A DNA stretch of 64,000 bases from Pedobacter sp. KBS0701 (lineage in GTDB: Bacteria; Bacteroidota; Bacteroidia; Sphingobacteriales; Sphingobacteriaceae): positions 4,464,001 to 4,528,000 of the forward strand of contig NZ_CP042171.1 in the NCBI RefSeq assembly GCF_005938645.2, in the 5' to 3' direction. This document shows, piece by piece, positions 1 through 8,027 of this stretch; within the stretch, counting starts at the first letter, position 1; every line of letters begins with the position of its first letter. Position numbers and translations under genes: made by a program. The notes beneath the pieces are model-generated. The model was not told the DNA's origin, made no database searches, and saw only the letters and a list, made by a program, of their open reading frames with translations.

Positions 1-56
1 TGGGAATGCAAATATAGCGCTATAAAACTGTTCTGCAAATCTTTTTTTCTTTTTTT

Positions 57-782
57 TCAACTTAATAAAATTTCGAGGATTTTATGCGATTGCACCACCC
101 CAAAAGAGGCTGTATGTAAGGTATAGAAAACCAATATCTTATCTAACAAAAAGCGCCGCTGGGTATTGCTTAACTTTATTTCAGAAATTTTTTCGAGCGG
201 TGAATCAAATAACGAAATAAAACCTGTCGCATCATCTAATTGAAGATAATTGGAGTGAACCGGCAACCGTGAAGTAAATTCCCCTTCCTGGAGATCAAAG
301 TAAATCTGATCGTTCCTTCTTTTTCCGTTAGGAGAAAAGCCTAAAAACCTCGTAAGTTTTAATAAAAAGGATAAATGAAAATTTGGGTTTATCTCTTCCA
401 CTTCGTCAAACCAGGCTATTGAATTGAAAATGTAATCGAATAAACTTTCATCAGCCGATTGCTGTCGGATACTTTTATACAGCACCTCATTTAAAAAAAT
501 AACGATGCTGGTTTTAATCATATCATAAGGGATACTTTTAAAAACAGGCGTTTGCCGAACTTCCGATATCCGTTGAATATTGGTATTTGTTTTATGATAA
601 ACCACCATATCCAACAAATGTAGCGACTGCAACATGTTCATTTTAATCCTGGCCTTTGGTTTTTTAACCCCATTGATCAGGTAAGATTGCATGCCGAATT
701 TATCGGTAAGCACCTGTACTACCACACTGCTTTCGCTATAATTTGTAGTCTTTAAAACAATGCCTCTAACTTTGTGCAACAT
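57..782 (-). CDS. recO: DNA repair protein RecO
   Basis: Recombination mediator of the RecF pathway. With RecR it helps load RecA on SSB-coated single-stranded gaps. The 241-aa length is usual for RecO. The N-terminal third begins MLHKVRGIVLKTTNYSESS and fits the OB-fold of the family (about residues 1-80); the rest is the helical RecO C-terminal domain. The protein has no cysteine, so the zinc site found in some RecO proteins is absent. The ATG start lies 120 bp from the divergent MMPL gene, so both may share this short promoter region. Identification is from family sequence pattern. Confidence 0.9.
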   Translation of the reverse strand: MLHKVRGIVLKTTNYSESSVVVQVLTDKFGMQSYLINGVKKPKARIKMNMLQSLHLLDMVVYHKTNTNIQRISEVRQTPVFKSIPYDMIKTSIVIFLNEVLYKSIRQQSADESLFDYIFNSIAWFDEVEEINPNFHLSFLLKLTRFLGFSPNGKRRNDQIYFDLQEGEFTSRLPVHSNYLQLDDATGFISLFDSPLEKISEIKLSNTQRRFLLDKILVFYTLHTASFGVVQSHKILEILLS

Positions 783-864
783 CCGGTTAAAACAATTTTT
801 TCAAAAGTATGTTATTTGTGCAAATTTAATTGTGCGAAAAGTAATCAGGTTTTACAAATAAGAT

Positions 865-872
865 TAGTTTTG
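865..872 (+). promoter_or_regulatory. Candidate -7 promoter box for the MMPL exporter gene
   Basis: TAGTTTTG fits the Bacteroidota sigma-A -7 consensus TAnnTTTG and ends 29 bp before the start codon at 902. I find no good TTTG -33 box at the usual spacing, so this is only a partial promoter match. Confidence 0.35.
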
Positions 873-901
873 CCTTTAATATTATTAAAACTAAGCTGCA
901 C

Positions 902-3253
902 ATGTGGGTTAAGCTATCGAGATTTATTCTTCAGAATCGTATCGCAATCATCGTATTTTTCGTGTTAGGAACAATTTTCATGGCTTATCAGGCCAAAAAT
1001 GTAAAACTCTCCTATACCGGAAGCAAAATCCTGCCAGTTACCGATAGCGCATTTGTAAAATACAATGCTTTTAAAAAGACTTTTGGTGAAGATGGGAGTG
1101 TAATGGTGGTGGGGATACAATCGCCCGATATTTTTAAAAAAGAAGTATACAACCAATGGGTTCAGCTTTCTAATGATATTCAGAAATTAAAGGGTATTAA
1201 ACAGGTCTTATCTTCAGGACGCATTTTTCAACTCGAAAAAGATACTGTAAATCAAAAATTTGTTTTAAAACCGCTTCCTGGCGGTTTGGTTAAAACTGAC
1301 ACCGAAATGGATTCGATCAGGAATACCATTTATAGCAACCCGTTTTTCGAAGGGCTGGTTTACAACCGTCAGAATGCTACTTTAATGGCCATTACTTTCG
1401 ATACCAAAATCTTAAATACTGCCGAACGTAATCCTATTTTAAAAGAAATTGAGGCAAAGGCAAAAGCTTTCCAGGCTTCTACCAAAATTAAGGTGCATAT
1501 TTCCGGTTTGCCATATATCCGTACGGCAGTAAGTAAATTGGTGAGTAACGAATTCGTATTGTTTCTGGGCTTATCGATCCTGGTTTCGGCCCTGATCTTA
1601 TTGTTTTTCTTTAAAAAGTTCTATGCCGTATTCTTCCCTATTTTAGTGGTGGTAATGGGCGTAATCTGGAGCATCGGTACTTTGGTATTATTCGGATTCG
1701 AACTGACTATTTTAACAGGATTAATTCCACCACTGATTGTAATTATTGGTATTCCAAACAGTATTTTATTGCTGAACAAATACCAGAATGAACTTCGCAA
1801 ACATGGTGACAAACAGAAAGCGCTAAGCATTACCATTGAAAGGATTGCCATTACCACTCTAATTGCAAACATTACCGCAGCCATTGGTTTTGGTGTGCTT
1901 TATTTTACCGGAAGTGAGCTATTGATGCAGTTTGGTAGTGTGGCCTCTATCAATGTGATGGTTACCTGGTTAATGTGTTTATGTTTAATCCCGATTATCT
2001 TCAGCTATTTACCCGCACCAAAACTTAAACCACAAACCCATATTGATGAAGGTTTTCTGCATAAATTATTGGTTAAAACCGATACCCTTGTTCAGCATAA
2101 AAGTGGCTTGATTTGTATCGGAACGATTATTATATCGATTATTGCTTTTATCGGAGTAATGAAAATCAACGTTAACGGATATGTGGTTGATGATCTTCCG
2201 AAAAACTCTGAAATTTTAACCGATCTTAAATTTTTTGAGAAAAATTTTGAGGGAATTTTACCTTTAGAGGTAAGTGTGGATACCAAGAAAAAGAACGGCG
2301 TTTTCAATTTAACCAACCTGAAAAGAATGGAAAAACTGGAAAAAATGATTTCGGCTTATCCTGAATTTTCTCGCTCCATTTCTGTAAATATGGGATTGAA
2401 ATATGCTACTCAGGCTTTTTACAATAACGATTCAACTTTTTTCCGTTTACCGGATAACTTAGAAAAGAATTTTATTTTAGCGTACATCGCCAACGGCGGA
2501 AAAGGAAATGCAAGTCTGTTGACGAACTTTATCAGCAAAGGGAATCAAAGCACCAGGATCAGCTTCCAGATGGCTGATGTGGGCTCGAAACGGTTGGATG
2601 CGATTATGGCTGAGCTAAAACCGCGTATTGACAGCATTTTGCCTCCATCCAAATTTGATGTAGAATTGACCGGATCAAGTATCATATTTTCGAAAGGAAC
2701 AGATTACATGTTAAGGCATTTGGTGGAGAGTATTGCACTTGCCATTGTATTAATATCGCTTTTAAGGTTGGCGCAGTTTAAGAGCTTGGGGATTATGTTT
2801 ATTTCCCTGCTTCCGAACATTGTTCCTTTAATTATTACGGCAGGAATTATGGGCTATTTCGGCATTTCGTTAAAACCATCAACCATTTTAATTTTCACCA
2901 TTGCCTTTGGTCTGGCATCCGATCAGACGATTTATTTCCTTACACGTTATCAGCAGGAATTAAATTTAACCAATTTCAGTGTACCCAAAGTAATTACGGA
3001 TACCATTACTGAAACCGGTGTAAGTATGACGCACATCGCCCTAATTTTATTCTTTGGTTTTGGGATTTTCACAGCTTCTACCTTCGGAGGTACAGTAGTA
3101 CTGGGTTTACTTTTATCAATAACTTTATTGGTGGCTTTAATTTTCAATTTAACGTTATTGCCTGCACTGGTTTTATGGTTAGACAAAAAGAAAGTAAGAA
3201 AAGTAGTTTCTGATGAGGAATCGGCGAAAAATGCTGGTGAGTTTGACCATTAA
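902..3253 (+). CDS. MMPL/RND-superfamily membrane exporter
   Basis: Inner-membrane transporter of the RND superfamily, MMPL/patched-like branch; members move lipids, hopanoids or other hydrophobic compounds. The 783-aa protein has two similar halves. Each starts with a membrane helix (residues about 11-30 and 400-420), followed by a large periplasmic loop and a bundle of about five helices (about 215-365 and 620-755). The second bundle holds the typical GLASDQTIYFLTRYQQE stretch, with an acidic residue in a membrane helix suggesting proton coupling. It stands alone, divergent from recO. Substrate cannot be told from sequence; no adaptor or outer-membrane partner is adjacent. Confidence 0.85.
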   Translation: MWVKLSRFILQNRIAIIVFFVLGTIFMAYQAKNVKLSYTGSKILPVTDSAFVKYNAFKKTFGEDGSVMVVGIQSPDIFKKEVYNQWVQLSNDIQKLKGIKQVLSSGRIFQLEKDTVNQKFVLKPLPGGLVKTDTEMDSIRNTIYSNPFFEGLVYNRQNATLMAITFDTKILNTAERNPILKEIEAKAKAFQASTKIKVHISGLPYIRTAVSKLVSNEFVLFLGLSILVSALILLFFFKKFYAVFFPILVVVMGVIWSIGTLVLFGFELTILTGLIPPLIVIIGIPNSILLLNKYQNELRKHGDKQKALSITIERIAITTLIANITAAIGFGVLYFTGSELLMQFGSVASINVMVTWLMCLCLIPIIFSYLPAPKLKPQTHIDEGFLHKLLVKTDTLVQHKSGLICIGTIIISIIAFIGVMKINVNGYVVDDLPKNSEILTDLKFFEKNFEGILPLEVSVDTKKKNGVFNLTNLKRMEKLEKMISAYPEFSRSISVNMGLKYATQAFYNNDSTFFRLPDNLEKNFILAYIANGGKGNASLLTNFISKGNQSTRISFQMADVGSKRLDAIMAELKPRIDSILPPSKFDVELTGSSIIFSKGTDYMLRHLVESIALAIVLISLLRLAQFKSLGIMFISLLPNIVPLIITAGIMGYFGISLKPSTILIFTIAFGLASDQTIYFLTRYQQELNLTNFSVPKVITDTITETGVSMTHIALILFFGFGIFTASTFGGTVVLGLLLSITLLVALIFNLTLLPALVLWLDKKKVRKVVSDEESAKNAGEFDH

Positions 3254-3318
3254 GATCAGTTAGGAGTTGGGCGTTTGGAGACTGGATTTTTGGGAGCCTA
3301 AATTAACACGATATTATT

Positions 3319-3516
3319 ATGAGGCTGTCTCAAAAAATAAAAACAAGACAGCCTTCTCGGAATTTAATTTGGCAGAATACCAAAAATGGTCAGACTCGAA
3401 TGTAAAAAGGGCAATTTTCAATTTAGAAAATTGCCCTTTTTGGTCTTATTAAAGATTTGAGACAAATTTTAATTTTGCACAAACTTTTGAAAAAGAGACT
3501 TTTGAGACAGCCTCAT
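3319..3516. mobile_element. MITE-like element with perfect 16-bp terminal inverted repeats
   Basis: A 198-bp block bounded by ATGAGGCTGTCTCAAA at 3319-3334 and its exact reverse complement at 3501-3516. Inside are a second copy of the end motif in inverted form (AGACAGCCT, 3346-3354) and a perfect 16-bp hairpin (3404-3419 with 3426-3441). It encodes no transposase; the 61-codon ORF running through it (3267-3452) is not credible as a gene. Ends of the GAGGCTGTCTCAAAA type are common on Bacteroidota insertion sequences, so this is probably a non-autonomous relative. It stops one base short of the stop codon of the minus-strand gene at 3518. I do not see a clear target duplication. Confidence 0.7.
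3404..3441. terminator. Strong hairpin inside the MITE, possible bidirectional terminator
   Basis: Perfect 16-bp stem (AAAAAGGGCAATTTTC paired with its complement) and a 6-nt loop, with A tracts on the left and T tracts on the right arm. It lies between the convergent ends of the MMPL exporter and the STN-domain gene, so it could terminate both, but it belongs to the MITE. Confidence 0.45.
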
Positions 3517-3517
3517 T

Positions 3518-5374
3518 TTATAAAATCACAATTCCAACATTCCAACCTATCCAACCAGTATATCTCGAATCCTTAAAGGTAAAATCCCGATGTTTTTCCT
3601 GTAAAAGGCCAAATTCTCCGATTTTAGTGTTTTGCCTGGTGTAATACACATTAACCGATGGACCACCCTGAATGGCCAGCCATTTATTTAACCTGATGTT
3701 TATCGGCAGTTCAAATTTATTTAATAGGTTCAGGTAATCCCAACTGCCCTGATATACATATTGACTGCTGATTTCAGGGTTTAATGAAACACTACGAAAC
3801 AGTTTCATTTCCTTTCCAAAGCCTAGTCCGCCGGTATATATTTTATCTGCTGACTTTTTGTTTGTGCCGAACATCAGCATATTATATAAACGTTTACTTC
3901 CAGCTTTATAAGCCACATTATAATTAGTGCTTTCATTCGTAACAAAGCTAAATTTATGATAGCCTTTTAAAGCTACATTTATCAAACCGATGGAATAACC
4001 ATCATTTTTATTCGAAACATTTAATACTCCTAATTGAACACCTTTCAAATTATTCGCATAATTAATTGACCCAACCTGCAGTCCACTGGCAGTTTTTGAA
4101 GTAAAATTGGCGAGTACAGCAAGATTTAATCCACTTGTTTCCTGGTCGATATTAGCAATTCCACCAATCTGTATTCCGCTGGTTCTGCCTTTTACGATGT
4201 TCCCACCAACTCCAATCTGAACTCCTTTAGTATCTTGACCAACCACATTAAATGCTCCTGTTTGCCAGCCTTTTAAGGTTCTGCCGATTGTATTAAGGCC
4301 AACAGAAAATTGTGCCCCCTTAAAATTGTTTTTAACGTTATTATATATACCTCCTATTTGTAAGCCTTCAAAATCCTTACTAACATCGTTGTGAGCTAAC
4401 GCAATCTGCATGGCATTTACATTACCATTTACGTGATTAAAAAAACCTGCAATTTGAATTCCACGAACATTTCCTCCAACTAGATTAAAACCTCCTGCAA
4501 ACTGAAAATACTGGACATCACTTTTATCAATGTTGAAGCCAAAACCAATTTCCGCACCATCTACGCCCGCACTATAAGCGCCGATTACATTAAGTGAAAA
4601 TTTGTTCACCACCTGTCCGCTTAGTGAGCCATGAGAGTTTAATTTTGGAATCAGTGAAAACTGGAAAGGCGCTTTAGAAATAAAACCACCGATATTAATC
4701 GACTGGATTTTTTGTTGCGCTGTAACCAAGGCATTGCCCAGCCAGGTATTTTCTACAATATCCAAATTTTCACTGATAAATCGCTCAGTCGGGCTTTCCT
4801 TTTTATTGGTTATGTTTACCTCGGCCAAAAAATGGGTAATGATAGATTTGTAATTTTCTTTGCTCACGGTGAGCGATATGGGTTGTGTAATGTTTTTCAA
4901 ACGTATTGAGAAGTAACCATTCCCATCGGATATTTCGGAAACCAGCAAGGTTTTTTCATAAATACTGGCATCCTGGATCGGTTTATTGGTCTGTTTATCC
5001 ACCACTTGTCCGGAAATGGTGTAAAGTTCTGGATTACCAATTGATTCGTTGACCAGTAGAACCAGTTCGAGCGGAGCATACCTGATGATCACAAAATTAC
5101 CCGATTGGCGGTATTCGAACCGATGGCTTAGTAATTTATCCAGGGCCTCAGCAATGTTCAGGTTATTTTCGTGAATACTCACCAAACTATCAAGCGGCAA
5201 TATATTGCTGTTATAAGAAAATCTGAAGCCACCTTTCTCTTCAATTGCAGCCAGAACCAAACTTAATTTCTGCCGTTCTATATTGAGAGAAATATTTCTG
5301 GATAAAGTAGATTGTGCTTTTACCAGAGAACAGGAAATGAGGAAAAAAATAGCGGTAATTTTGAGCGCACGCAT
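3518..5374 (-). CDS. STN-domain protein with CarboxypepD-regulatory-like domain and LA_2272-like surface repeats
   Basis: Predicted secreted/outer-membrane protein of 618 aa. A signal peptide (about residues 1-20, ending LVKAQ) is followed by a secretin/TonB short N-terminal (STN) domain (about 25-95), a carboxypeptidase-regulatory-like beta-sandwich (ISGQVVDKQTNKPIQDASI, about 118-185), and then many units of about 20 residues of the form GxQIGxxxNxxxxxxxG (about 265-470) like LA_2272 surface repeats. The C-terminal 130 residues look like beta strands. It follows sigma and FecR genes with 5-bp gaps, the place where a TonB-dependent transducer normally sits. Here the STN domain is joined to repeats, not a TonB receptor barrel. 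Its ligand is unknown. Confidence 0.75.
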   Translation of the reverse strand: MRALKITAIFFLISCSLVKAQSTLSRNISLNIERQKLSLVLAAIEEKGGFRFSYNSNILPLDSLVSIHENNLNIAEALDKLLSHRFEYRQSGNFVIIRYAPLELVLLVNESIGNPELYTISGQVVDKQTNKPIQDASIYEKTLLVSEISDGNGYFSIRLKNITQPISLTVSKENYKSIITHFLAEVNITNKKESPTERFISENLDIVENTWLGNALVTAQQKIQSINIGGFISKAPFQFSLIPKLNSHGSLSGQVVNKFSLNVIGAYSAGVDGAEIGFGFNIDKSDVQYFQFAGGFNLVGGNVRGIQIAGFFNHVNGNVNAMQIALAHNDVSKDFEGLQIGGIYNNVKNNFKGAQFSVGLNTIGRTLKGWQTGAFNVVGQDTKGVQIGVGGNIVKGRTSGIQIGGIANIDQETSGLNLAVLANFTSKTASGLQVGSINYANNLKGVQLGVLNVSNKNDGYSIGLINVALKGYHKFSFVTNESTNYNVAYKAGSKRLYNMLMFGTNKKSADKIYTGGLGFGKEMKLFRSVSLNPEISSQYVYQGSWDYLNLLNKFELPINIRLNKWLAIQGGPSVNVYYTRQNTKIGEFGLLQEKHRDFTFKDSRYTGWIGWNVGIVIL

Positions 5375-5379
5375 AGGTA

Positions 5380-6330
5380 TTATTTAAGTTTAATCACATT
5401 CTGCCCATACTCCACTTTTATTTTAAAAGTTTCGGCTATTACATTCAGGATTTCTTTAAGCGATTCGTTTTTAAAAGTAGTACTGATCGGGAGTGCCTTT
5501 AAAGATGGATCCACGATTACGATATTGCTTTTAAATTTTTCATTGAGTACAGCAACCAGGTCAGCCAGCGGTGTTCCATCGCAAACCAACTCATTTGTAT
5601 AATAGTAATTGTACAATTTGCCCTGATTTTCACCTTTGGTAAAATGCACCTGACTTTGGTTAATTTCTACTTTTTCCCCGGCAGTTAAACGCACACTATC
5701 TTTTTGGTTATTCACCTTAACTATACCACTTTCTACAATTACGATGGTTCCTTTTTCATCGCCTTTTACATTAAATGCCGTTCCTACAACAGTTACCTGA
5801 ACATCGTTAATGCTGATGATAAAAGGTTTCGATTTATCGGCACTCACTTTAAAAAATGCTTCCCCTTTTAATTTTACAGCCCGGGTTTTATTAAAAAAAC
5901 CACCGATAAAGGATATAGAAGACTGTTTATTCAGTATCGCGGTAGAACCATCAGGCAAAAGCTGGGTTAGTGTATTTAAGCCACTGCTCACGCTTAATTT
6001 ATTGCCGACTAAATTGTTGTAAAAGAATAAACCCGCACTAAAAATGATGGCAACAACCGCCACCCAACGTAAAACGAATGGATAATTAATTGATTTTTTC
6101 TCGCGCTGCAAACGGATGTTTAACCGCTCCAAAGCCTGGTGCTCGTCTATAGAGTGGTCGATCTGAAGTTTGCTTTTCTCCAGTATCGTCCTGAAATCCT
6201 CCAGCTGTTTATGGTGATCCGGATTGGATGATGCCCAGGCTTCAACCTGCTCGCATTCGGGCATATTAGCCTCTCCAAGCAGGTATTTTGCCAGCAAATC
6301 ATCGTTAATATTTGTATAGTTTTTATCCAT
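5380..6330 (-). CDS. FecR-family anti-sigma factor
   Basis: Inner-membrane anti-sigma regulator of 316 aa. It has an N-terminal cytoplasmic region that binds the sigma factor (DLLAKYLLGEA, about residues 11-21), one membrane helix near residues 88-107 (WVAVVAIIFSAGLFFYNN), the periplasmic FecR domain (about 120-210, with TLLPDGS-like LTQLLPDGSTAILN), and the Bacteroidota C-terminal DUF4974-like domain (about 245-316). It starts 4 bp after the sigma gene stop and is followed after 5 bp by the STN-domain protein, so the three are one operon. By analogy with FecIRA, the STN protein would signal to FecR, which would control the sigma factor. Confidence 0.92.
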   Translation of the reverse strand: MDKNYTNINDDLLAKYLLGEANMPECEQVEAWASSNPDHHKQLEDFRTILEKSKLQIDHSIDEHQALERLNIRLQREKKSINYPFVLRWVAVVAIIFSAGLFFYNNLVGNKLSVSSGLNTLTQLLPDGSTAILNKQSSISFIGGFFNKTRAVKLKGEAFFKVSADKSKPFIISINDVQVTVVGTAFNVKGDEKGTIVIVESGIVKVNNQKDSVRLTAGEKVEINQSQVHFTKGENQGKLYNYYYTNELVCDGTPLADLVAVLNEKFKSNIVIVDPSLKALPISTTFKNESLKEILNVIAETFKIKVEYGQNVIKLK

Positions 6331-6334
6331 AAGC

Positions 6335-6901
6335 TTATTTCAATAATATAAAAACGAGGATCAGGAAATCGACCACCTTAAGGCGTAAAATTTTTAAAGC
6401 TTTCCCCATCTGGTTTTCTACCGTTTTGATCGAAATATTTAGTGCGTCGGCAATTTCCTGATATTTCATCTGGTCGAACCTGCTCAACTGAAATACATTC
6501 CGGCACTTCTCAGGTAGTTCGTTTATCGCCGAATGGATATTTTTTTCCAGTTCTGTTGCCATAATCTCTGTATTTAAGTTACCTGTATCGTTTTTCACCG
6601 TATCGGCATAATGGATGTTAAAATTTGACCTCACTTTTTGATGTTTGAGGTAGTTTAAACTTTCGTTATGTACTGATCGGTAAAGAAAAGATTTTAAAAA
6701 ACCATCTTCTTTAAGCTGATCCCTTTTTGTCCAGATGCGCACAAAAACATTTTGAACAATCTCTTCAGCATCATCTTTTTCTCTGATTATGGTAAAAGCG
6801 TATGCATGCAGACTTTTGAAATGTTTTAAAAACACTTCGTCGAAAGCCTGTTTATTACCGCTTTTAATTAATCCGATAAGATGGGTATCGTTACTTTCCA
6901 A
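6335..6901 (-). CDS. ECF RNA polymerase sigma factor (Bacteroides expansion family)
   Basis: Sigma-70 family extracytoplasmic-function factor. Region 2 covers KQAFDEVFLKHFKSLHAYA through DDAEEIVQNVFVRIW, and region 4 covers the helix-turn-helix near MKYQEIADALNISIKTVENQ. The longest reading frame starts at a GTG at 6940, but that codon lies inside an interspersed repeat. I prefer the TTG at 6901, giving MESNDTHLIGLIKSG and 188 aa, closer to family length. Neither start has a strong ribosome-binding site, so the start is uncertain. It is the first gene of the sigma/FecR/STN operon and probably autoregulated like its relatives. Confidence 0.88.
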   Translation of the reverse strand: MESNDTHLIGLIKSGNKQAFDEVFLKHFKSLHAYAFTIIREKDDAEEIVQNVFVRIWTKRDQLKEDGFLKSFLYRSVHNESLNYLKHQKVRSNFNIHYADTVKNDTGNLNTEIMATELEKNIHSAINELPEKCRNVFQLSRFDQMKYQEIADALNISIKTVENQMGKALKILRLKVVDFLILVFILLK

Positions 6902-6925
6902 GCTTGTTATAATGTTTTCGTTTTT

Positions 6926-7084
6926 ACCACAGATGCGCACAGATAAACAAAGATGCGGGTTGCCCCATTTAATAATTATTCAAACAGTCTTCGACTACGC
7001 GCTCAGACTGACCAATAGTTTACTTAAACCAACCAGTTTTAAACAAAAAATTTATCTGTGTTTATCCTTTTTATCCGTGGTTAA
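6926..7084. repeat. Composite interspersed repeat with cACAGATnnnCACAGATAAAC-type inverted ends
   Basis: The left arm (6927-6948, ACCACAGATGCGCACAGATA) and right arm (7051-7084, ending ATCCGTGGTTAA) form an imperfect inverted repeat. Between them sits GTCTTCGACTACGCGCTCAG and following bases (6987-7012), another repeat seen again at 39871-39894 and 56524-56547. A compact copy of the outer repeat is at 56395-56454. The element lies between the sigma gene and the downstream dehydrogenase gene and overlaps the sigma gene's longest possible 5' end. Confidence 0.7.
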
Positions 7085-7093
7085 TATTTTACG

Positions 7094-7885
7094 CTATGCT
7101 GCTAAAATCGATTTCAATTTACGCCTAATTATAATTTCTTTTAAAAAGCCTGGTATAATTTTATCCAGCAACACCAAAATGCGATTCGCAAAACCCGGTA
7201 TAATTTCTTTTTTTCCTTTCAACATACCATCCATTGCTGTTTTGGCTACATAATCAGCTTCTAAAATAGTCGCTTTGGCAAAACCTTTAAGTTCATTGTT
7301 CATTACCAATAATTCTGGTTTGGTGTTAATGCCACCAGGACTGAGTAAACTAATATGCACATTTGTACCGCTTAACTCTAGCTGTAAACAACGGGTAAAA
7401 TAACCTATAAACGACTTAGTTGCCCCATAAACCTGTTTTTTAGGAACGATAAAGTGACCACCTAAACTCCCCACGTTTAAAATATAACTTGCTGCGTTTT
7501 TATCGATATGGTTTAAAAACAAACGGGTAAGCAGCACGGTATTCGTAATGTTAAGATCAATCTGTGTCCGGTAAAAATCTACATTTTTATCTTCAAACCA
7601 ACTCCAGTTTCCCAAACCTGCGTTATTAATCAAAACGTTGACCTCAATTTTCCGTTCCTTTAGTTTTTCAAATATTTCGATTGCTGCATCGTTTTTGGTC
7701 AAATCGAGCTCAATGCACAAAACTTTGCTGTTAAAATTTACACGAAGATAATTTGCCAAATGCTCTAAGCCACTGTTAGGTAGCGAAACCAATACCAGCC
7801 CTAGACTGCGTTTGGCCGATTCAATGGCGAAAGATTTGCCCAAACCCTCACTTGCCCCTGTAATTAGTGCTGTTAACTGTCTCAT
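7094..7885 (-). CDS. Short-chain dehydrogenase/reductase (SDR)
   Basis: NAD(P)-dependent oxidoreductase with a Rossmann fold, 263 aa. Visible motifs are the nucleotide-binding TGASEGLG (residues 9-16), NNAG in the middle, a serine before the active site (LNVGSLGG), and the catalytic YxxxK (YGATK). The SPGGINTK segment follows. The classical-SDR pattern is clear; the substrate is not. It lies downstream of the epimerase and DUF6134 genes on the same strand, separated from them by a 140-bp space containing REP-like palindromes, so co-transcription is uncertain. Confidence 0.88.
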   Translation of the reverse strand: MRQLTALITGASEGLGKSFAIESAKRSLGLVLVSLPNSGLEHLANYLRVNFNSKVLCIELDLTKNDAAIEIFEKLKERKIEVNVLINNAGLGNWSWFEDKNVDFYRTQIDLNITNTVLLTRLFLNHIDKNAASYILNVGSLGGHFIVPKKQVYGATKSFIGYFTRCLQLELSGTNVHISLLSPGGINTKPELLVMNNELKGFAKATILEADYVAKTAMDGMLKGKKEIIPGFANRILVLLDKIIPGFLKEIIIRRKLKSILAA

Positions 7886-7903
7886 TTTATATCTTTTTAA
7901 TAT

Positions 7904-8012
7904 CGTCCTCGTTTGTAACGAGGACGGTTGAGGACTACATTTGCAATGTGGATTATAGAGTTATCAAAAGTCGATACAATCGACATTCTCCTGCATCCTC
8001 GTTGCAAACGAG
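7904..8012. repeat. REP-like cluster of three short palindromes
   Basis: Three hairpins lie within 109 bp: CGTCCTCG...CGAGGACG (7904-7926), ACATTTGCAATGT (in the middle), and CTCGTTGCAAACGAG (7998-8012). The first and last are related in sequence and in opposite order, as in paired REP units (REPINs or BIMEs) mobilised by Y1 transposases. No such transposase is encoded in the window. Confidence 0.6.
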
Positions 8013-8027
8013 AACAATAATCTTAAT

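Noticed and set aside
774-968. 64-codon frame overlapping the recO start and the MMPL gene
   Set aside because: It lies in the promoter region and continues inside the MMPL gene in another frame; out-of-frame shadow.
3267-3452. 61-codon open frame after the MMPL gene
   Set aside because: It runs through the MITE and its hairpin; composition comes from the repeat, no family match and no start context.
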